From assembly GCF_006717045.1 (NCBI RefSeq), contig NZ_VFPH01000001.1, positions 1,488,001 through 1,552,000 of the forward strand: a stretch of DNA of 64,000 nt. Reading direction: 5' to 3'. Made by a program: the position numbers and the translations under genes. The notes under the pieces were generated by a model. The model did no database searches. It had not been told where the DNA came from and worked only from the letters and a program-made list of their open reading frames with translations. Origin of the DNA: Pseudonocardia cypriaca. Lineage in GTDB: Bacteria > Actinomycetota > Actinomycetes > Mycobacteriales > Pseudonocardiaceae. Positions 6,992 to 15,669 of the stretch are shown here, piece after piece (position 1 is the stretch's first letter; each line of letters starts with the position of its first letter).

Positions 6992-8350
6992 ATGCCCGCA
7001 CATCCCGGAGCAGGCCGCCCTGCTGTTCGAGCGATCCGGGCGTGGACGATCCGCCGGTGGCCGCTGTGGGAGCTGCCGCACCGGCTCGCGGTGGCGGTCC
7101 TCGTCGTCGAGGTCACGGCGGTCGGGCTGGTGGTCGCCACCGCCTCGCGGATGCCGCTCCCCGGCACGCTCGAGCTCCTGCACGCCGCGCTGCTCGCGGG
7201 GCTGGGGATCCTGCACACCGAGACCGCGATGGGTGTCGAGCGGCTCCGCAGGCGCGTGATGGTCGGCAACCACGCCAACCTCAGCTCGGTGTGGACGTTC
7301 GCAGGCGCCCTCGTGCTGCCGCCCGTGTGCGCCGCCGTCGTGGCCGTCGTGGTGCACCTGCACATCTGGGCGCGTACCGGACGGCCCCGCGTGCCGCTCT
7401 ACCGCAGCGTCTACAGCGCGGCCACGATCGTGCTGGCCTGTCTGGGCGCCGCCGCGGTCGTCGGCCTCCTCGGCTCCGGGCCGGATCCCCTCGCCGCAGC
7501 AGGTGTCCCCGGCATCACGCTCGCGTTGCTCGTCTACACCTCGATCAACACCGGTCTCGTTGCCGGGGCCATCGCGATGAGCGCCCCGCAGCCCGACCTG
7601 GTCCGGGTGCTCGGGCGGTGGGACGACAACCTCCTCGAGATCGCCACGCTCTCGCTCGGCGCCCTCACCGCGGTCGCGCTGGTCCTCAACCCGTGGCTGG
7701 TGCTGCTCGCCCTCCCGCCGCTGGTGGTGCTGCACCGGGCCGTGCTGGTGCAGCACCTGGAGGAGGCTGCGAGCATCGACGGGAAGACCGGCCTGCTGAA
7801 CGCCGTGGCGTGGCACGAGCAGGCGGAGCGGCTGCTGCAGCGCAGCAGCCCGGCCGACGGTCCGCGCGGCGTGCTGGTGCTGGACCTGGACCACTTCAAG
7901 GCCGTCAACGACACGCACGGCCATCTCGCGGGCGACCAGGTGCTCGCCGCCGTGGCGGGCGCGCTGCGCGCCGAGGTCCGCGAGCGCGACCTCGTCGGCC
8001 GGTTCGGCGGGGAGGAGTTCGTGGTGCTGCTCGCCGGTCCGCCGGCGGGGGACGCCGCCGAGCTGGAGGCGGTGGCCGAGCGCATCCGCACCCGGGTGGC
8101 CCGGCTGCGGGTGGAGATCCCCACGCCGGACGGTCCGCTCAGCGTGTCCGGGCTCACGGTCTCGATCGGGGTCGCGGTCGCGCCCGCCGAGGGAGCCGAC
8201 CTGCGCACCCTGCTCCAGGTCGCCGACACCGCCCTGTACGCGGCGAAGAGGGCCGGGCGCAACGTCGTGCGCACGGGAACGTCACCCGGCATCCCCCGCC
8301 AAGCCGGTGAGCAGGCCCCGGGCACCGGGTGGATGGTTGACGCAGAGTGA
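6992..8350 (+). CDS. Membrane diguanylate cyclase (GGDEF), third paralogue
   Basis: The 452-residue protein closely resembles the first paralogue over both halves. The membrane region carries HANLSSVWTFAGALVLPP and GRWDDNLLEIATLSLGALTAVAL. The GGDEF domain has DLDHFKAVNDTHGHLAGDQ, I-site RERD and GRFGGEEFVVLLAG. ATG 6992 is chosen because it lies downstream of a well-formed promoter. A GTG at 6929 would overlap the -35 box. It is an active c-di-GMP synthase by sequence. Confidence 0.85.
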   Translation: MPAHPGAGRPAVRAIRAWTIRRWPLWELPHRLAVAVLVVEVTAVGLVVATASRMPLPGTLELLHAALLAGLGILHTETAMGVERLRRRVMVGNHANLSSVWTFAGALVLPPVCAAVVAVVVHLHIWARTGRPRVPLYRSVYSAATIVLACLGAAAVVGLLGSGPDPLAAAGVPGITLALLVYTSINTGLVAGAIAMSAPQPDLVRVLGRWDDNLLEIATLSLGALTAVALVLNPWLVLLALPPLVVLHRAVLVQHLEEAASIDGKTGLLNAVAWHEQAERLLQRSSPADGPRGVLVLDLDHFKAVNDTHGHLAGDQVLAAVAGALRAEVRERDLVGRFGGEEFVVLLAGPPAGDAAELEAVAERIRTRVARLRVEIPTPDGPLSVSGLTVSIGVAVAPAEGADLRTLLQVADTALYAAKRAGRNVVRTGTSPGIPRQAGEQAPGTGWMVDAE

Positions 8351-8395
8351 CGAGATCGTTGCGGAGGACCACCCCCATGTGCGATCACAGTCCTC

Positions 8396-8424
8396 CTGAC
8401 ATGCCGTTCCCGCCTCACTAGCCT
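8396..8424 (+). promoter_or_regulatory. Sigma70-like promoter of the fourth diguanylate cyclase gene
   Basis: CTGACA (8396-8401), a 17-bp spacer and TAGCCT (8419-8424) share -35 core, spacing and -10 sequence with the first paralogue's promoter. Confidence 0.6.
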
Positions 8425-8467
8425 CGCCGTGAGGCACCTGGCGGTCGCGGCAAGGGAGGGGGCGGGC

Positions 8468-9802
8468 GTGGAGGAGTCGGCACACACGCACAGCCCGGCG
8501 GGCCGCGCCGACCCATCCGGATGGGAGCTGTGGCGGCTGCCGGCGAGGGCGGTCGCGCTGGTTCTCCTCGTGGAGGCGGGGGGCGTCGCCTCCGTCGTCA
8601 GCCACCTCACGACCTCCGACCGCGCCGCGTTCACCGGCGAGGTTCTGGCGCTGGCCGCGTTCCTGACGCTGCTCAGCGTGGTGCACACCGAGCTCGCCAC
8701 CGGGATCGAGCGGATCCGGCGCCGGGCCGCCGAGACCTCGTACTTCGACCTCAGCTCCGTCTGGACGTTCGCCGCCGCGCTCCTGCTGCCGCCCGCGCTC
8801 GCCGCGGCCGTGATCGCGGCCGTGTACCTGCACCTGTGGCACCGGGTGTGGCGGCCCGCGAAGGTGCCGTTGCACCGGCACGTCTACACGACCGCGACGG
8901 TGGTGCTCGCCGCCGGCGCGGCGCACGCCGCCGTCGAGGAGGCGGGCGGGTTGCCGGGAACCCCCGACGACGTCGCGGGCGTCGCGGGCATCGCGGTGGC
9001 CGTGCTGCTCTACGTCGTCGTCAACACCGTCCTCGTCGCCGGGGTCATCGCGCTCACGAGCGAGTGGCCCGGCCTGCGCGCCCTCGTCGGCCGCCTCGAC
9101 GACAACGCGCTGGAGGTGGCCACGCTCTGCATGGGCGGGCTCGCCGCCGTCGCGATCGGCTCGACGCCGTGGCTGGTGGCGCTCGTGCTGCCGCCGATCC
9201 TGGTGCTGCACCGCGCGGTGCTGGTGCGCCACCTGGAGGAGGTGGCGAGCACCGACCCGAAGACCGGTCTGCTCAACTCGGCAGCGTGGCAGGCCGAGGC
9301 CGCCCGGGCGGTGCGGCGTGCTCAGCGTGGGCACGGGGCCGCCGCCGTGCTCATCCTCGACCTGGACCACTTCAAGCTGGTCAACGACGCACACGGGCAC
9401 CTCGCGGGCGACGACGTGCTGGCCGCCGTGGCCGCCGAGCTGCGGGCGGGCGTGCGCGACGGCGACCTCGTCGGCCGGTTCGGCGGCGAGGAGTTCGTGG
9501 TGCTGCTGGCCGACCTGCCGTCCGGGGCGCTCGGCCGCGCCGAGGTGAGCTCGGTGGCCGAACGCCTGCGCAGGCTCGTTGCCGAGCTCGACGTCCCGGT
9601 CTGCACGCCCGACGGCAACCTCACGATCACCGGCCTGAGCGTCTCGGTCGGCGGCGCGTCCGTGCCCACCGACGGCGCCACGCTCGACCACGTGCTCAAG
9701 GTCGCCGACGCCAACCTGTACGCGGCCAAGCGCGGAGGGCGCAACCTGGTGCGGATCGCCGGTCCGGTGCAGATCCCGGCTCCGCGGACGCAGTCCGCCT
9801 GA
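8468..9802 (+). CDS. Membrane diguanylate cyclase (GGDEF), fourth paralogue
   Basis: The 444-residue protein has the shared membrane domain (SYFDLSSVWTFAAALLLPP) and a GGDEF domain with DLDHFKLVNDAHGH, I-site RDGD and GRFGGEEFVVLLAD. GTG 8468 follows AAGGGAGGG. A GTG at 8429 lies only 5 nt after the -10 box and is less likely. Catalytic residues are intact. The four copies in a row, each with its own promoter, suggest repeated duplication with separately regulated outputs. Confidence 0.84.
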   Translation: MEESAHTHSPAGRADPSGWELWRLPARAVALVLLVEAGGVASVVSHLTTSDRAAFTGEVLALAAFLTLLSVVHTELATGIERIRRRAAETSYFDLSSVWTFAAALLLPPALAAAVIAAVYLHLWHRVWRPAKVPLHRHVYTTATVVLAAGAAHAAVEEAGGLPGTPDDVAGVAGIAVAVLLYVVVNTVLVAGVIALTSEWPGLRALVGRLDDNALEVATLCMGGLAAVAIGSTPWLVALVLPPILVLHRAVLVRHLEEVASTDPKTGLLNSAAWQAEAARAVRRAQRGHGAAAVLILDLDHFKLVNDAHGHLAGDDVLAAVAAELRAGVRDGDLVGRFGGEEFVVLLADLPSGALGRAEVSSVAERLRRLVAELDVPVCTPDGNLTITGLSVSVGGASVPTDGATLDHVLKVADANLYAAKRGGRNLVRIAGPVQIPAPRTQSA

Positions 9803-9855
9803 TCGCCCGCTTGCCGCGCCAGCGCCGGATCGACCGCCTTCCGTAAGCTGGCCCG

Positions 9856-11784
9856 GTGACCGTGTTGCGATCCGTCCGTGGCCCGGCCGACCTGAAACGG
9901 CTCGGAGCCGACCAGCTCCCCGCCCTGGCCGCCGAGATCCGTGAGGAGCTGGTGGCGTCGGTGTCGCGCACCGGCGGCCACCTCGGGCCCAACCTCGGCG
10001 TCGTCGAGCTCACCATCGCGCTGCACCGGGTCTTCGACTCGCCCCGCGACACGCTGATCTGGGACACCGGCCACCAGGCGTACGTCCACAAGATGCTCAC
10101 CGGCCGCCACGACGGCTGGGAGTCGCTCAAGAAGACCGGGGGCATATCCGGCTACCCCTGCCGCGCGGAGAGCGAGCACGACCACGTCGAGAACAGCCAC
10201 GCCTCCACGTCGCTGTCCTGGGCCGACGGCATCGCCCGCGGCTACGCCCTCACCGGCCAGGAGCGCCACGTCGTCGCGGTGATCGGCGACGGCGCCCTCA
10301 CCGGGGGGATGGCCTGGGAGGCGCTGAACAACATCGCGGCCGCCAAGGACCGCAACGTCGTCATCGTGGTCAACGACAACGGCCGCTCCTACGCGCCCAC
10401 GATCGGCGGGCTCGCCGACCGCCTCGCCTCGCTCCGCCTGCAACCCGGCTACGAGCGCGTCCTGGAGGCCGGCAAGCAGGCGCTGTCGCGCACCCCGGTG
10501 GTGGGCGCACCGATCTACGCCGGGCTGCACGCGCTCAAGGCGGGTGTCAAGGACGCCCTGAGCCCGCAGGCGCTCTTCTCGGACCTTGGCCTGAAGTACT
10601 TCGGGCCGGTCGACGGGCACGACATCGCGGCGATGGAGTCGGCGCTGCGGCGGGCCAGGCACTTCGGCGGACCGGTCATCGTCCACGCCGTCACCCAGAA
10701 GGGGCGCGGCTACCCGCCCGCCGAGAACGACGAGGCCGAGCAGATGCACAGCCCGGCCGCGTTCGACCCGGAGACCGGGCTTCCGACCGGGCCGCCGTCG
10801 GTCGGGTGGACGAGCGTCTTCGCCGAGGAGCTCGTGGCGCTCGGGGCCCGCAGGCCGGAAATCGTCGCCGTCACCGCTGCGATGCTCGGGCCCACCGGCC
10901 TCGCGCCGTTCGCGCGGGCGTTCCCGGAACGCTGCATCGACGTCGGCATCGCGGAGCAGCACGCGCTCACCTCGGCCGCCGGCCTCGCGATGAGCGGGTT
11001 GCACCCGGTGGTCGCGCTCTACTCGACGTTCCTCAACCGGGCCTTCGACCAGCTCCTGATGGACGTTGCCCTGCACGGCAAGGGCGTCACGCTCGTGCTG
11101 GACCGCGCCGGTGTCACGGGCAACGACGGACCGTCGCACAACGGGATGTGGGACCTCTCGCTGCTCGGGATCGTGCCCGGCATGCGGGTGGCCGCCCCAC
11201 GCGACGCCGCCACGCTGCGCGAGGAGCTGGCCGAGGCGGTCGCCGTCGAGGACGGGCCCACCGCGATCCGCTTCCCGAAGGGCGCGGTGATCGAGTCGGT
11301 GCCGGCCGCGCGCCGGGTGCGGGGCGTCGACGTGCTGCACGAGCCGGCGCGCAACGGCTCCGGCGAGCCGTCGGTGCTGCTGGTGTGCGCCGGAGCCTTC
11401 GGTGAGCTCGGTGTCGCGGCCGCCCGGCGGCTGGAGCAGCAGGGCGTGTCCGTCACCGTGGTCGACCCGCGGTGGGTGCTGCCGGTCCCCGAGGTGCTCG
11501 TCGACCTCGCCCGCGCTCACCGGCTCGTCGTCGCGGTCAGCGACTGCGGCCGCCACGGCGGCTTCGGCTCCACGCTGGCGGCCGCGCTGCGCGAGGCGGA
11601 GTGCGACGTCCCGCTGCGCGACCTCGCGCTCCCACAACGCTTCCTCGACCACGGCAGCCGGGCCGACGTCCTGCACGCCGCCGGGCTCACCGCGCAGGAC
11701 GTGGCGCGCCGGGTCACCGAGTGGGCGGCCGCTCTTCCCGCCACCACGGCCGAGGAGCACGCACCGTCGGAGGAGGCTCGCTGA
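9856..11784 (+). CDS. dxs: 1-deoxy-D-xylulose-5-phosphate synthase
   Basis: The 642-residue protein is full length. It has DTLIWDTGHQAYVHKMLTGR near the N-terminus, the thiamine-diphosphate motif GDGALTGGMAWEALNN, and IDVGIAEQHAL with the catalytic glutamate. It condenses pyruvate and glyceraldehyde-3-phosphate in the first step of the MEP isoprenoid pathway. GTG 9856 lies 6 nt after TAAGCT (9844-9849), so it is probably leaderless. Its stop overlaps the response-regulator start by one base. Whether this is the only dxs in the genome cannot be known. Confidence 0.92.
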   Translation: MTVLRSVRGPADLKRLGADQLPALAAEIREELVASVSRTGGHLGPNLGVVELTIALHRVFDSPRDTLIWDTGHQAYVHKMLTGRHDGWESLKKTGGISGYPCRAESEHDHVENSHASTSLSWADGIARGYALTGQERHVVAVIGDGALTGGMAWEALNNIAAAKDRNVVIVVNDNGRSYAPTIGGLADRLASLRLQPGYERVLEAGKQALSRTPVVGAPIYAGLHALKAGVKDALSPQALFSDLGLKYFGPVDGHDIAAMESALRRARHFGGPVIVHAVTQKGRGYPPAENDEAEQMHSPAAFDPETGLPTGPPSVGWTSVFAEELVALGARRPEIVAVTAAMLGPTGLAPFARAFPERCIDVGIAEQHALTSAAGLAMSGLHPVVALYSTFLNRAFDQLLMDVALHGKGVTLVLDRAGVTGNDGPSHNGMWDLSLLGIVPGMRVAAPRDAATLREELAEAVAVEDGPTAIRFPKGAVIESVPAARRVRGVDVLHEPARNGSGEPSVLLVCAGAFGELGVAAARRLEQQGVSVTVVDPRWVLPVPEVLVDLARAHRLVVAVSDCGRHGGFGSTLAAALREAECDVPLRDLALPQRFLDHGSRADVLHAAGLTAQDVARRVTEWAAALPATTAEEHAPSEEAR

Positions 11785-12452
11785 TGCGGGTCCTGGTGGT
11801 GGAGGACGAGCGGCCGCTGGCCGACGCGGTGGCACGCGGCCTGCGCCGGGAGGGCATGGCGGTCGACGTCGCCTACGACGGCGACACCGGCCACGAGAAG
11901 GCGCTGATCACCCGCTACGACGTGGTGGTGCTGGACCGGGACCTGCCGGGGATGTCCGGCGACCGGCTCTGCGCGGAGATCGTGGCGTCGGAGTCCACCA
12001 CCCGGGTGCTGATGCTGACCGCGAGCGGCACCCTCGCCGACAAGGTCGACGGCCTCTCCCGCGGCGCCGACGACTACCTGGCCAAGCCGTTCGACTTCCC
12101 CGAGCTCGTGGCGCGCTGCCGGGCCCTCGGCCGCCGGGCCACCCCGGCCGTCCCGCCGCTGCTCGTGGCGGGCGACGTCGCGCTCGACCCGGCCAGGCGC
12201 ACCGTGCAGCGCGCCGAGCGGCCCGTCGAGCTCACGCGCAAGGAGTTCGGGGTGCTGGAGGTGCTGCTCGCCGCGGGCGGCGCCGTGGTGAGCAGCGAGG
12301 AGCTCCTGGAACGGGTCTGGGACGAGAACGCCGACCCGTTCACCACCACCGTGCGGGTCACCGTCATGACACTGCGCAAGAAGCTCGGCGACCCGGGCGT
12401 CATCGAGACCGTGGTCGGCGCCGGCTACCGCGTACCGGCGGCGGGGCGCTAG
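11784..12452 (+). CDS. OmpR/PhoB-type response regulator
   Basis: The 222-residue protein has a receiver domain with acidic pocket VVEDE (residues 5-9), phospho-acceptor D51 in VVVLDRDLPG and a conserved lysine in YLAKPFD. A C-terminal winged helix follows (ELTRKEFGVLEVLL ... VRVTVMTLRKKLG). The start overlaps the dxs stop (TGATG), and GGAGGAGG sits within the end of dxs, so translation is coupled. It is paired with the histidine kinase 16 nt downstream. Confidence 0.9.
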   Translation: MRVLVVEDERPLADAVARGLRREGMAVDVAYDGDTGHEKALITRYDVVVLDRDLPGMSGDRLCAEIVASESTTRVLMLTASGTLADKVDGLSRGADDYLAKPFDFPELVARCRALGRRATPAVPPLLVAGDVALDPARRTVQRAERPVELTRKEFGVLEVLLAAGGAVVSSEELLERVWDENADPFTTTVRVTVMTLRKKLGDPGVIETVVGAGYRVPAAGR

Positions 12453-12468
12453 GACCCGAGGAGGGACC

Positions 12469-13704
12469 GTGGCAGAGCCTGCGCCCTCCCCGACCCGCAT
12501 GGCGGGCCGGGCGCAACAGCAGGCGGTCCCGCCCGCACCCCCACCGCCGCCCCTCCCGGCGGAGGCCCGCCGGGCGCCGTCGCGCCGGCGCGGTGTGGGC
12601 CTGCGGCCGCGGCTCACCCTCGTCTGCACGGCCGTGGTCGCGCTCGTCAGCGCGCTCCTGCTGTGGCTCGGGTGGCTGCTCGTCGGGGGAGTGGCGCGCA
12701 GCGTGCCGTCGCTCCCGCCGGGCACAACGGTCCGCGTCGGCAACGTCACCGTCCCCGCGGAGCGGCTCAACGAGGCCATCGGCGCCGCCGCGCGCGCCGA
12801 CGTCCTGCGCGCGGGGCTGATCGCGTTCCCGCTGGTGGTCGCCGCGGCGGCGGTGGTGTCCTGGGTGCTCGTCGGGAGGGTCCTCGGCCCGCTGCACGCA
12901 GTGACGGCCACGGCGCGGCGGCTCACCGTCGAGTCCCTCGACACCCGCACCGGCCTGCAGGACGCGCACGGTGAGGTCGCCGAGCTGGCCGCGGGCTTCG
13001 ACGCGATGCTCGACCGGCTCCAGGCGGCGTTCGACGCGCAGCGCCGGTTCGTCGCGAACGCGAGCCACGAGCTGCGCACACCGCTGTCGGTGCTGCGCAC
13101 CGAGGTGGACGTCACCCTCTCCGACCCCGATGCCGACGCCGACGAGCTGCGGCGGATGGCCGCTGTCGTGCGCGACGCCACCCGCCGCGCCGACGACCTC
13201 ATCGCGGGCCTGCTGCTGCTCGCGCGCACCGAGAGCGCCGGACTCGCCGAGGTGCGCCCCGTCGACCTCGCCGACCTCACCGTGCCGGCGCTGGCGGCCG
13301 TGCGGGCCGAGGCGGGCAGGCGCGGGCTGCGCATCCAGGTCCAGACCGCCCCGGCCCCGACCCGTGGCGACCCGGTCCTGCTCGAACGCGTGGCCGGCAA
13401 CCTCGTCGAGAACGCCGTGCGGCACAACGTCGCAGGCGGATGGCTCGAGGTGTGCACGGGCACGGGCGACGGGTCGGCCCGGCTGCAGGTCTCCTCCAGC
13501 GGCCCGGAGATCCCCGGCGACCGCGTGGCGGAGCTGTTCGAGCCCTTCCGCCGCGGTCCGGTGGCCCGCACGGCCGACACCCCCGGCTCCGGGCTGGGGC
13601 TCTCGATCGTGAGGGCCATCGTGCAGGCCCACGGCGGCCGCGCGTGGGCGGAGCCGGTGCCGGGCGGCGGCCTGAAGGTGACGGTCGAGCTCCCGGCGCG
13701 GTGA
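12469..13704 (+). CDS. HAMP-domain sensor histidine kinase
   Basis: The 411-residue protein has a Pro-rich N-terminal tail and two transmembrane helices (about residues 45-72 and 118-142) that flank a short extracytoplasmic loop. Then follow HAMP, the phospho-acceptor box FVANASHELRTPLSVL (His near 197) and an ATP-binding domain with NLVENAVRHN and GSGLGLSIVRAIV. GTG 12469 has GAGGAGG upstream. It is the partner of the preceding regulator. The small sensor loop gives no ligand clue. Confidence 0.9.
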   Translation: MAEPAPSPTRMAGRAQQQAVPPAPPPPPLPAEARRAPSRRRGVGLRPRLTLVCTAVVALVSALLLWLGWLLVGGVARSVPSLPPGTTVRVGNVTVPAERLNEAIGAAARADVLRAGLIAFPLVVAAAAVVSWVLVGRVLGPLHAVTATARRLTVESLDTRTGLQDAHGEVAELAAGFDAMLDRLQAAFDAQRRFVANASHELRTPLSVLRTEVDVTLSDPDADADELRRMAAVVRDATRRADDLIAGLLLLARTESAGLAEVRPVDLADLTVPALAAVRAEAGRRGLRIQVQTAPAPTRGDPVLLERVAGNLVENAVRHNVAGGWLEVCTGTGDGSARLQVSSSGPEIPGDRVAELFEPFRRGPVARTADTPGSGLGLSIVRAIVQAHGGRAWAEPVPGGGLKVTVELPAR

Positions 13705-13712
13705 CGCCCGCC

Positions 13713-14306
13713 TCACGCCAGGAGGGTGCCCGGGGTCGGCCGGTACGGCTGGAAGAAGTCGTTGGCGCTCGCCCCGGCAAGGGTGAGCGCCAGCGTCGGC
13801 ACCGACACGCCGTCGATCTGCTCGCGGATGATGTCGGCATGCCCCGCGTGCCGGGCGCACTCCTCGATCAGGTGCACCAGGTAGTAGCGGGCGTGGATCG
13901 GCCGGGCGTCGAAGATCCCGTGCCACGGTGCGGGCGGCGCGATGGCGTCGCCGGCGGGATCGGTCGCGGCGACCGTGGCCAGCAGCTGAGCGCGTACCCG
14001 GTCGAAGTCCTCGATGGTCCCGGCCACGCTCTCGTCATCGCGCACGGCGAAGCTGTCGGTGAACGCGGCGTACGCCGCTGCATCGACCGGCTGCTCGGTG
14101 ACCTCGGTCCTCAACCGCTCCAGCGCTCCTCGCATGACGTAGGCCGCATGCTTGATGATGCCCCCGACCGACAGTGCGCTCCGGCACGGCGTCTCGCGCG
14201 CCTGCTCCTCGGTGAGGCCGAGCGCGGCGGCGCGGATGGCGGTGAGCTGTTCGTCGAGGTAGTTGACCAGGCCGGTGACCTCGTCGTGCTGGGCGGGTGC
14301 GTACAT
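13713..14306 (-). CDS. DinB-like (DUF664) protein
   Basis: The 197-residue protein has the four-helix DinB_2/DUF664 pattern: an N-terminal LVNYLDEQLTAIRAAALGLTEEQARETPC helix, GGIIKHAAYVMRGALERL with a metal-binding His, and ARYYLVHLIEECARHAGHADIIREQIDG with two more His. Family members are putative metal- and thiol-dependent enzymes; no substrate is known. ATG 14306 has GGAGG at 7 nt. Its 3' end faces the histidine kinase (8-nt gap). Confidence 0.8.
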   Translation of the reverse strand: MYAPAQHDEVTGLVNYLDEQLTAIRAAALGLTEEQARETPCRSALSVGGIIKHAAYVMRGALERLRTEVTEQPVDAAAYAAFTDSFAVRDDESVAGTIEDFDRVRAQLLATVAATDPAGDAIAPPAPWHGIFDARPIHARYYLVHLIEECARHAGHADIIREQIDGVSVPTLALTLAGASANDFFQPYRPTPGTLLA

Positions 14307-14439
14307 CGCGCGACCTCCGGGCTCCATGGTGGTGGTACGGGCACGACTCTGCCGACGTAGCGGTCAGTTCCTGTCCGCTGCGGCCGGCTCACGGTCGCGC
14401 CCGCCCTAGCGGCGTGGCGTCCAGGTGCACGCGGGCCCG

Positions 14440-15669
14440 TCAGCGGGCCGCGAGGGCCTTCTCGAGGCGGTCGGCGAGGAGGTCGATCTGCCACTCCCGG
14501 GCGCCACCGGCGCGCAGGGCGCCGCGCACGTCGCCGTCGGCGGGCGGGCTCCAGCACAGGCGGCGCAGCAGGTCGGGCTGCAGCAGGTTCTCCACCGGGA
14601 CGTTCCACTGCTCGCCCACCTCGGCCACGGCCGCGCGGGCGGCGGTGAGGCGGGTGGCGGCGTCCGGGTCGCGGTCGGTCCACCGGGAGACCGGAGGCGG
14701 CCCCTCGACGGCCGGGGCGGCGCGCGGGTACTCGGCGGGGTCGAGCGCGTACGCCTTCTCCAGAGCCCCGAACCAGTACGACGTGAGGCGGCGCTGGGCC
14801 CGGCCGCGGAACGTCGGCATACCGGCGAGCGCCTGCGCGGACGCGGGCTCGGCGGACGCCGCCGCCACGATCGCGCTGTCGGGCAGCACCCGCCCCGGTG
14901 CGATGTCCCGCTCGGCGGCGAGCCGGTCGCGGGCCTCCCAGAGCGCGCGGGCCGCCGCGAGGAGCCGCGGCTTGCGCAGCTTGTGGACCCCCGACAGGCG
15001 CCGCCACGGCTCGGCGCGGGGCGCGTGCGGCGGCGCGGTGCGGACGGCCTCGAACTCCTGGGCCGCCCACTCGAGCTTGCCCTGCTCGGCCAGCTCGCGG
15101 GCGAGCACGTCACGCAGCTCGACGAGCACCTCGACGTCGAGCGCGGCGTAGACGAGCCAGTCCTCGGGCAGCGGGCGGCGCGACCAGTCCGCGGCGCCGT
15201 GCCCCTTCTCCAGCGAGAGCCCCAGCAGCTGCTCCACCAGCGGACCGAGCCCGACGCGGGGGAACCCGGCCAGGCGGGCGGCCAGCTCCGTGTCGAACAG
15301 CCGGGACGGAGCGAGCCCCACCTCGGCCAGGCAGGGGAGATCCTGGTTGGCCGCGTGCAGCACCCACTCCGGCCCGGTGAGGGCGGGCGCGAGCGGAGTG
15401 AGGTCGCCGCCGAGCGGGATCGGGTCGACCAGAGCCGTGCCCGCACCCTCACGGCGCAACTGGACGAGGTAGGCGCGCTGCGAGTACCGGAAGCCGGACG
15501 CCCGTTCGGCGTCGACGGCGATGGGCCCGCTGCCGCTCGCGACGGCAGCGGCGGTGTGGTCGAGCGCAGCGCGGTCGACGACGACCGGAGGCAACCCATC
15601 GGCCGGCCGCAGCAGCGGAACCGGCTCCGGTGCGTCCGGATCTTCGCCTGTGAGTGCTTCTTCTGTCAG
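14440..15669 (-). CDS. rnd: Ribonuclease D-like exonuclease with HRDC domain
   Basis: The 3'-5' exonuclease domain shows IAVDAERASGFRYSQRAYLVQL (DEDD first motif), LHAANQDLPCL and DWLVYAALDVEVLVEL. A C-terminal HRDC-like region follows (SGVHKLRKPRLLAAARALWEARD). It probably trims tRNA or other RNA 3' ends. There is no ATG or GTG before the domain. The coding-like stretch LTEEALTGEDPDAPEPVPLL runs back to a CTG at 15669, which overlaps the upstream LuxR stop as CTGA. A TTG at 15594 is the only other option and would remove 25 residues. I favour the coupled CTG start. Confidence 0.82.
   Translation of the reverse strand: MTEEALTGEDPDAPEPVPLLRPADGLPPVVVDRAALDHTAAAVASGSGPIAVDAERASGFRYSQRAYLVQLRREGAGTALVDPIPLGGDLTPLAPALTGPEWVLHAANQDLPCLAEVGLAPSRLFDTELAARLAGFPRVGLGPLVEQLLGLSLEKGHGAADWSRRPLPEDWLVYAALDVEVLVELRDVLARELAEQGKLEWAAQEFEAVRTAPPHAPRAEPWRRLSGVHKLRKPRLLAAARALWEARDRLAAERDIAPGRVLPDSAIVAAASAEPASAQALAGMPTFRGRAQRRLTSYWFGALEKAYALDPAEYPRAAPAVEGPPPVSRWTDRDPDAATRLTAARAAVAEVGEQWNVPVENLLQPDLLRRLCWSPPADGDVRGALRAGGAREWQIDLLADRLEKALAAR

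Noticed and set aside
8506..8530. Second copy of the CCATCCGGATGG palindrome within the fourth cyclase gene
   Set aside because: It lies in coding sequence for DPSGWELW, with no SD or micro-ORF attached; chance recurrence is likely.
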